Shown here: positions 59,191 through 64,000 of the stretch, piece by piece | Layout: each line of letters begins with the position of its first letter | Numbering within the stretch: position 1 is the stretch's first letter | Assembly (NCBI GenBank): GCA_031002005.1 | Contig: CM061920.1 | Coordinates: forward strand, 108,001,447-108,065,446 | From: Vandiemenella viatica | Lineage: Eukaryota; Arthropoda; Insecta; Orthoptera; Morabidae | Length of the DNA: 64,000 bases | Reading direction: 5' to 3' | Notes under the pieces: generated by a model | What the model saw: only the letters and a program-made list of their open reading frames with translations | Told to the model about the DNA's origin: nothing | Database searches by the model: none | Made by a program: the position numbers and the translations under genes

Positions 59191-60117
59191 CTGGTCGTTG
59201 TGGTGTCACGCACCCCAGTGCATGTTTGAAGGGTTATAATTTTTTGAAATTTGAATTTACCGCGCTAGGTCTCCTAGTAGCTACGTAAAAGCGCATGTCC
59301 TTCGTAAATCCGTTGGGGAGCGCCCATGAACCAGGTTCCATTTTGGCCTCCTGTGAACTCTCCTCTCCTCCCCCCACCCCCACTTAGCCCGACGTGGCTT
59401 TAGCCATCTCTCCCCCCCCTCCCCCCACGTTGCACGTAGCTTTCTTTCCCTATTGATTCCAGAAGGCATCCTGTACCGTTTTCTCTTGTCAGACTATCGT
59501 AAATTACATGCGGTGATAATTAAACGACGGGAATAAATATTTACATGCTGTTGTGTGTTCTGTACCTCATTTCAACTGTGACAAATAATATGAACGAAAA
59601 GCTACGTGGCTTGGTTCGGAACCCTCCCTCTCGCAACGTAGCCCAGCGTAGCTTTCCAGTCAACCCCTCCCTCCCCCTCCCCGTAACTGGACGCTCCCTT
59701 GCGAGAAGTGTTTGATTGTGTGCAGTTGTGCTTGGAGAACGCGGTTGGGGTGTGATACTGTTAACCTAGTGCAAATTTTGAATAGGTAGTTTACTTTAAT
59801 GTAATGCTTTTAAATAATATGTTTTTCAACTGTAAATCTCATTAATATGTAAAAAAACAGTATTTTGTATTTAGTTATTTGTGGGATTTTCATCAAGTAA
59901 TGAGACAGCTGCTAAATTTGCGATACTGAAAATTAGTATTTCTAATAGATATCGTTTTAAATAATATTATGATTTTGTTTTGTCTTAACAGGAGTTTAAA
60001 TGTTGATTGAAATAAAGGTTTAAAGATAATCATTAATAAAAGAATGATTTTTGTATGTGTTTGGTGCTTAATTCCTATAAACAAAATTAGGGTGTCTGAC
60101 ACCCCACGCGACTGATC
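59191..60117. mobile_element. Possible MITE with imperfect inverted ends
   Basis: GGTCGTTGTGGTGTCACGCA at 59193-59212 resembles the inverse of GGTGTCTGACACCCCACGCG at 60091-60110, allowing small gaps. The interior has pyrimidine-rich tracts (59355-59385, 59408-59428, 59664-59685) and is otherwise noncoding. Target duplications were not found. Confidence 0.3.
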
Positions 60118-60679
60118 ACGTAAGTTTTTGATGCGAACAGTTTAGGGTTAAATGTATTTTTGATTTACATACGATTATAAACATATTTTTCGTGTGTCGC
60201 GGTAGACGAAACGTAAGTTGCTACTCGCAGTCAAAGTTTTAATTTCCCAGGATATAAAATTATCCATGACGCAACTATTATACCATGAAAAATTTAATCA
60301 AATTGTGTAATTTTAGCTTCAGCTCTTGATCTGACTCGACTTTGGTCTACTTTCAAATGCTCATTTACAGCAGTGGGGTAGTGTTGCGAAACTGTAATAC
60401 GAGTGCGAATCTTAAATTAAGTTACACTTCCAAGTTATGGCCATATATGAAACCAACTACACATAGTGAACACGGCTATGACAACATACAACGTAAGTTC
60501 ACATTTCCACATAGTCTCCAAGAGAGTATAAACATTTCTCGGAACGGTCAACCAACTTTTCGATTCCGGATGCGTAGAAATCGCCTCCAGCGCTTTGTAG
60601 GCACCTGTATACAGCTGCATTCAACTGCTGATTGTTTCGTAAACGTTGAACCGGTTGCTTAAAGCAATTAAAGAAAAGC

Positions 60680-61142
60680 GGCGCGAAAATTGAGCGCCGG
60701 TGTGATTCTGTTGCCTCACACGGCCCGACAAACGTCTTTTAACTGCGAGGTCTTTAGAGACGGGAAAGGATGGAGGGCAAGGAATGGACTTTTGAAGGAA
60801 GCATCACGGCATTTGCGTGGAGTGATTTGGGAAACCATGGAAAACCCAAATCTCGATGCCCGGACGTGGATTCGAACCGCCGTCCTCCCGAATGCGAGGC
60901 CAGAACGCTAACCGTTACACCACCACGATCGTGGTGACAAACGTCCGAACTGCTGCAGCGATTCAAGTGGGAGGTACGGCAACATCTTCCACACAGTACA
61001 GACTTAGTGATTTGCGATTATACTGTGCTCGGTAAGCTGAAAAAGGAACTCGGTGGACGACGATTCCGAAACGATGAGGAGGTGAAAGTAGTTGTCTCCA
61101 GGAGGTGGTTTCTACGCATGCATAATCGAAAAGTTGGTTGAC
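60680..61142 (+). pseudogene. Mariner-like transposase C-terminus, interrupted by SINE-A
   Basis: Before the SINE the frame reads KLSAGVILLPHTARQTS, the family's VILLHDNARPH segment with its second Asp lost. After the SINE it resumes at 60944 as ELLQRFKWEVRQHLPHSTDL, VICDYTVLGKLKKELGGRRF and RNDEEVKVVVSRRWFLRM, and ends at a TGA (about 61140). The third catalytic Asp survives (HSTDL). The part after the SINE is completely open. Confidence 0.82.
60737..60935 (-). repeat. SINE-A copy with a 10-bp target duplication
   Basis: The minus-strand head is near CACGATCGTGGTGGTGTAAC, with B box GGTTCGAATCCACGTCC, TTTTCCATGGTTTCCC and TCTAAAGACC. The usual 3' end (GACGTCGACGAGG) is cut short before a TTTT-encoded tail. 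GACAAACGTC flanks it on both sides (60727-60736, 60936-60945). Confidence 0.93.
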
Positions 61143-61329
61143 CGTTCCGAGAAAAGTTTACATTCTCTTAGGAACTATGTGGAAAATTGAACTTTATATG
61201 TTGTCACAGCCGTGTTGTATATGTGTAGGTCGTTTCATAAATTGGCATAACTAGGAAGCGTAACTTACTTTTTGATTCTCTTTCGTGGATTGGTATAATG
61301 TTGCTAACAACTACGTCAGTTGGTATAAC

Positions 61330-61610
61330 AACGAAGTACTGTCGAGGTTAGTGGGAGTTGTTGAATACGCCACAGAGTCGGTTTTTGTGGCCGGGTCAAC
61401 TGAAACAGCGACTGAATGCTGTAGTGGGGCCCCTTGAGCACGAAGCCCGCACCACACGGCGCGTCATCAACGAGACAAAGCACAGTGCGTCGGCCGCCGC
61501 ATGGCAGCCAGCAAGTAGCGCCGGCGCAGCGGTACAATAGCTGCATGACATGGGCAGCACGGTGGGGGTGGGGCTTAAAGCGAGATGTAATAGTGTAGCG
61601 TGCACAGGGC
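61330..61610. other. GC- and CpG-rich patch, unrecognised
   Basis: It is distinctly GC-rich between two foldback elements. Open frames exist on both strands (61358-61540 plus, 61396-61605 minus) without known motifs. It could be a CpG-island-like segment or part of an unknown repeat. Confidence 0.3.
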
Positions 61611-61885
61611 TCCAGGAACCACTTAAATTTTAACGAAAAAATTATGTTCACGGGGCTGGATGTGCAACGAAATAGAGTTCCTAAAAAATTGCTATAATTA
61701 GAGAACAGGCACTGGAAAGAGGGGTGGACGTACCGTTGTGTATAGTACAAGTGATTTTCATTTAACCAAAACTACCCCCACCTCCAGTACTTCAGTCTAG
61801 TACTTAAGTGCAAAAGGTATTATATGTGATTATTGTATGCCATTTCTTTCACAGTTGTTTGTTAAGTTAAAAATTTTTATTTGAT

Positions 61886-63079
61886 AATTACGCCAGTAAA
61901 ACTCTTTTGGATAATATTTATTTGACGGACGCGTTTCGCCGCTCGTCGAGGCATCTTCAGTGTACAATGTTTTCTGTAATTTGTGAGATTTTAAAATAAT
62001 GTTTTTTTTTTTTTTTTTCATATAACGAAATTTTTCTTATATATAGGAAGCATAAAAATGACTTATATTTACATATCAGTATTGAATTATCAAGCAGAAC
62101 ATCTTGTTTACATAGGTGTATTAAGGAAGGTTCATATTATCACTTACATTTTACATTTCTGTTTTGAGGTGTGGTTGTTGGTCGCTGTGATCGCAACCAG
62201 CATGCTGTTTACACTATTCTACATATTTACACAGTTTTTACAAAATTGGTATCTTATGAATTCAGTTTGAAGTACAGTTTTTGTGCACGACATTGTCAAA
62301 CTTCAGTTTTTGTGTGCGCGCTGCTGTTGTTCAGCTGTTTTTCCGGCAGTGCTCTGACGGAAGTGGCGTGAGCGGAGAATTTGAATTTAGTAATTACATT
62401 TTGTGTGTGTTTTTTGCTTTGTTTTAGCCAAAGTGTGTATGTGTTGTGGATGGGGGAAATGCAATGTGGTGTTAAATTACTGTTGTGGTGAAATTTGAAA
62501 ATTTAATGCTGTTATGTGTCAGTTTCGATGTTTATTAGCATGAATAAAGTTTGGTTGGTTAAGTTTATATGGTCATTGAGTACGTGTTTTTCTGAGACTA
62601 TTGCTTTCTGAATTTGATAATTTTCTTGAAGAGTTAGAATATTGTGTTTTGTGTTGTTTGTTGTTACGATTTTCATTTATGTATTTATGTTAGTAGGGAA
62701 ATGGTTATTTTATATTTATGTTCGGCAAAAGTTGAATGATTACTATATTTTAATGCTCGCAAGTGTTCCTTATATCAAGGAACACTTGCATCAACAACCA
62801 CTCCTTAAAACAGTAAAATGTAAGTGATAATATGAATCTAACTTATTACACCTATGTAAACAAGACGTTATGTTTGATAATTCAAAACTGATATGTAAAT
62901 ATAAGTCATTTTTATACTTCCTATATATAAGAAAAAAATCATTATATGTAAAAAAAAAAACCATTATGTTAAAATATCACAAATTACAGAAAACATAGTA
63001 CGCTGAAGATACCTCGACGAGAGGTGAAACGCGTCCATCAAATAAATATTATCCAAAACAGTTGTACTGGCGTAATTAC
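61886..63079. mobile_element. Foldback element with inverted arms of about 290 bp and hammerhead-like motifs
   Basis: The left arm (61886-62181) and right arm (62791-63079) are inverted copies. Matching blocks include TAATTACGCCAGTA, GGATAATATTTATTTGA, TGTTTACATAGGTGTA, TCATATTATCACTTACATTT and GTGGTTGTTG. Each arm carries CTGAAGA followed by a short stem-loop and GAAAC (left arm, minus: 61960-61954 and 61937-61933; right arm, plus: 63003-63009 and 63026-63030). The centre of about 610 bp is T-rich with short ORFs of no known type. Confidence 0.85.
62759..62789. repeat. Perfect 13-bp hairpin at the inner edge of the right arm
   Basis: GCAAGTGTTCCTT, loop ATATC, then AAGGAACACTTGC. It ends one base before the right arm begins (62791). 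Confidence 0.93.
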
Positions 63080-63479
63080 TAAAGAATAATTAATAATCTA
63101 AAAGGTATTATATTTCGACTTAAAGTACTGCGTGGATATCAACATTATTTTGGCCAGATACTGTTGCTACCATGTGGAAACACGTAAAGACAATATAATG
63201 TGGACAAAATAAAACATACCACGTCAGAACTTCTAAAATAAACAATACTAATTTCAAGAATCAGTGTCGTATTAAATTCTGACTCAACGTCGAAAAGGTA
63301 AATGAAGGTGGTAGAGGATCGAACTATATGTGGTAACAAATTTCTTGATATGAAAAATGAATACAATATTCGTTTGTATAGCTCACCTATAAACAAAACT
63401 GTGTATACAAAATTGTGTATATATTTGTAACATATCTGAACAACTCCGTCCTCAGAGAGGTATGAGAATCATCTGAAAT

Positions 63480-63547
63480 GTGGCCGTCTCTAAAGACCTC
63501 GCTGTAAGAGAGGCGTTAAGCAGATAAAAAAAAAAAGAAAAAAAAAA
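63480..63547 (+). repeat. SINE 3' end related to SINE-A
   Basis: GTCTCTAAAGACCTCGCTGT, then AGAGAGGCGTTAAGCAGAT and an A-rich tail resemble the SINE-A end (CTCTAATGACCTCGAC...GAGGCGTAAAGCA). The head and body are absent. Confidence 0.55.
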
Positions 63548-64000
63548 TGAAATGTGTGTAAGCAAGTACCGAGAAAAAAAGTTTAAACAGTGGAAAAAAT
63601 TGTAAGCGAAGTATTTGCTGCGTTCCCTTGTTAATTGCGTCCAGGTTCCGGCTGCCAGGCAATGTAACTATCACCAAATTTGGAACTTAGCTGCCTTAAA
63701 AATGTAGTTGAATCATCCTAAAACAAACTCGCTGATATCTGTTACACGACGTAACTTGCATGCAAAATCAAACAATCATCTCCGAAAATTGTATTAAGGA
63801 ACAGCAAAAGTAATTTCAACTCAAATTGTATCATATAGTGGCAGCCAGATGTATGATTACCAAAATGATACTGTTAATTTTTATTAAATATGTTCCAGAC
63901 TTCTTAAAACTGATGCATGGCTGTTTCGTATTCAAACGGAATCTGACTCAGTGCTTGCGCTTCTTGGAATCCGATAAATCGTTCACTACTCTGAATACGT
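63548..64000. other. Unassigned stretch to the window end
   Basis: No gene or repeat recognised. Confidence 0.4.

Larger units (their letters stand above)
60407..61278. mobile_element. Mariner-like element with inverted repeats of about 175 bp, containing a SINE
   Basis: The left arm (about 60407-60585) and inverted right arm (about 61110-61278) share GAATC, AAGTTACACTTCC, AACACGGCTATGACAACATA, TTCCACATAGT and TCTCGGAACGGTCAACCAAC, then TTTTCGATT and GCGTAGAAA. The right arm includes the last codons of a transposase, so the left arm is an inverted copy of the gene's end. Boundaries are approximate. Confidence 0.8.

Overview
The window looks like intergenic and intronic DNA from a large, repeat-rich arthropod genome, most likely an insect. 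The evidence is two exons of an arthropod-type beta-adrenergic-like octopamine receptor with canonical splice sites and a 19-kb intron, several Tc1/mariner-type transposons with TA target duplications, non-LTR retrotransposons, and many tRNA-derived SINEs. The repeat mix suggests a polyneopteran (cockroach, termite, stick insect or orthopteran), but I cannot fix the order. There are no bacterial operons, CRISPR arrays or rRNAs, and I recognised no viral copy.

The only clear host gene lies on the minus strand. Exon 43104-43313 encodes the end of the third intracellular loop and transmembrane helix 6. Exon 23580-23949 encodes helix 7, helix 8 and the C-terminal tail, with the stop codon. They join in phase inside a Trp codon (TG|G). 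The exons for helices 1-5 were not found above 43313 and probably lie beyond the window. The intron holds about half the repeats described here, and a 129-bp perfect tandem duplication lies just past the stop codon.

Layout: 1-1070 is the 3' end of a LINE; 8214-9453 a broken Tc1 element with intact ends; 13388-14108 an RTE-type LINE tail; 17945-18373 a possible TATA/initiator promoter with a small cysteine-rich ORF; 19071-19562 a MITE with 122-bp inverted repeats; 26088-28410 a dead hAT-like (GTF2IRD2/ZBED type) gene split by a 1.55-kb foldback element; 32293-34371 two MITEs around a decayed coiled-coil ORF; 39570-42659 a decayed LINE with a SINE inside; 43455-44630 a decayed DDE transposase next to the receptor exon; 51221-52563 a mariner with perfect 26-bp ends; 53284-53513 and 61886-63079 two foldback elements carrying a hammerhead-like CTGANGA...GAAAC signature on both arms; 57745-58085 a TATA box followed by a small ORF with an in-frame 24-residue repeat; 60407-61278 a mariner-like foldback with a SINE insertion.

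One SINE family (called SINE-A here) recurs about ten times on both strands. A second (SINE-B) has three copies and a fragment, and a third has one. Nesting gives relative ages: SINE-A inserted into the LINE at 41771 and into the mariner-like element at 60737, each with visible target duplications, and the foldback inserted into the hAT-like gene. No cooperating gene system is apparent. The most unusual material is the foldback elements, the decayed coiled-coil ORF and the two small promoter-linked ORFs. All family calls are from reading the sequence, without database searches.
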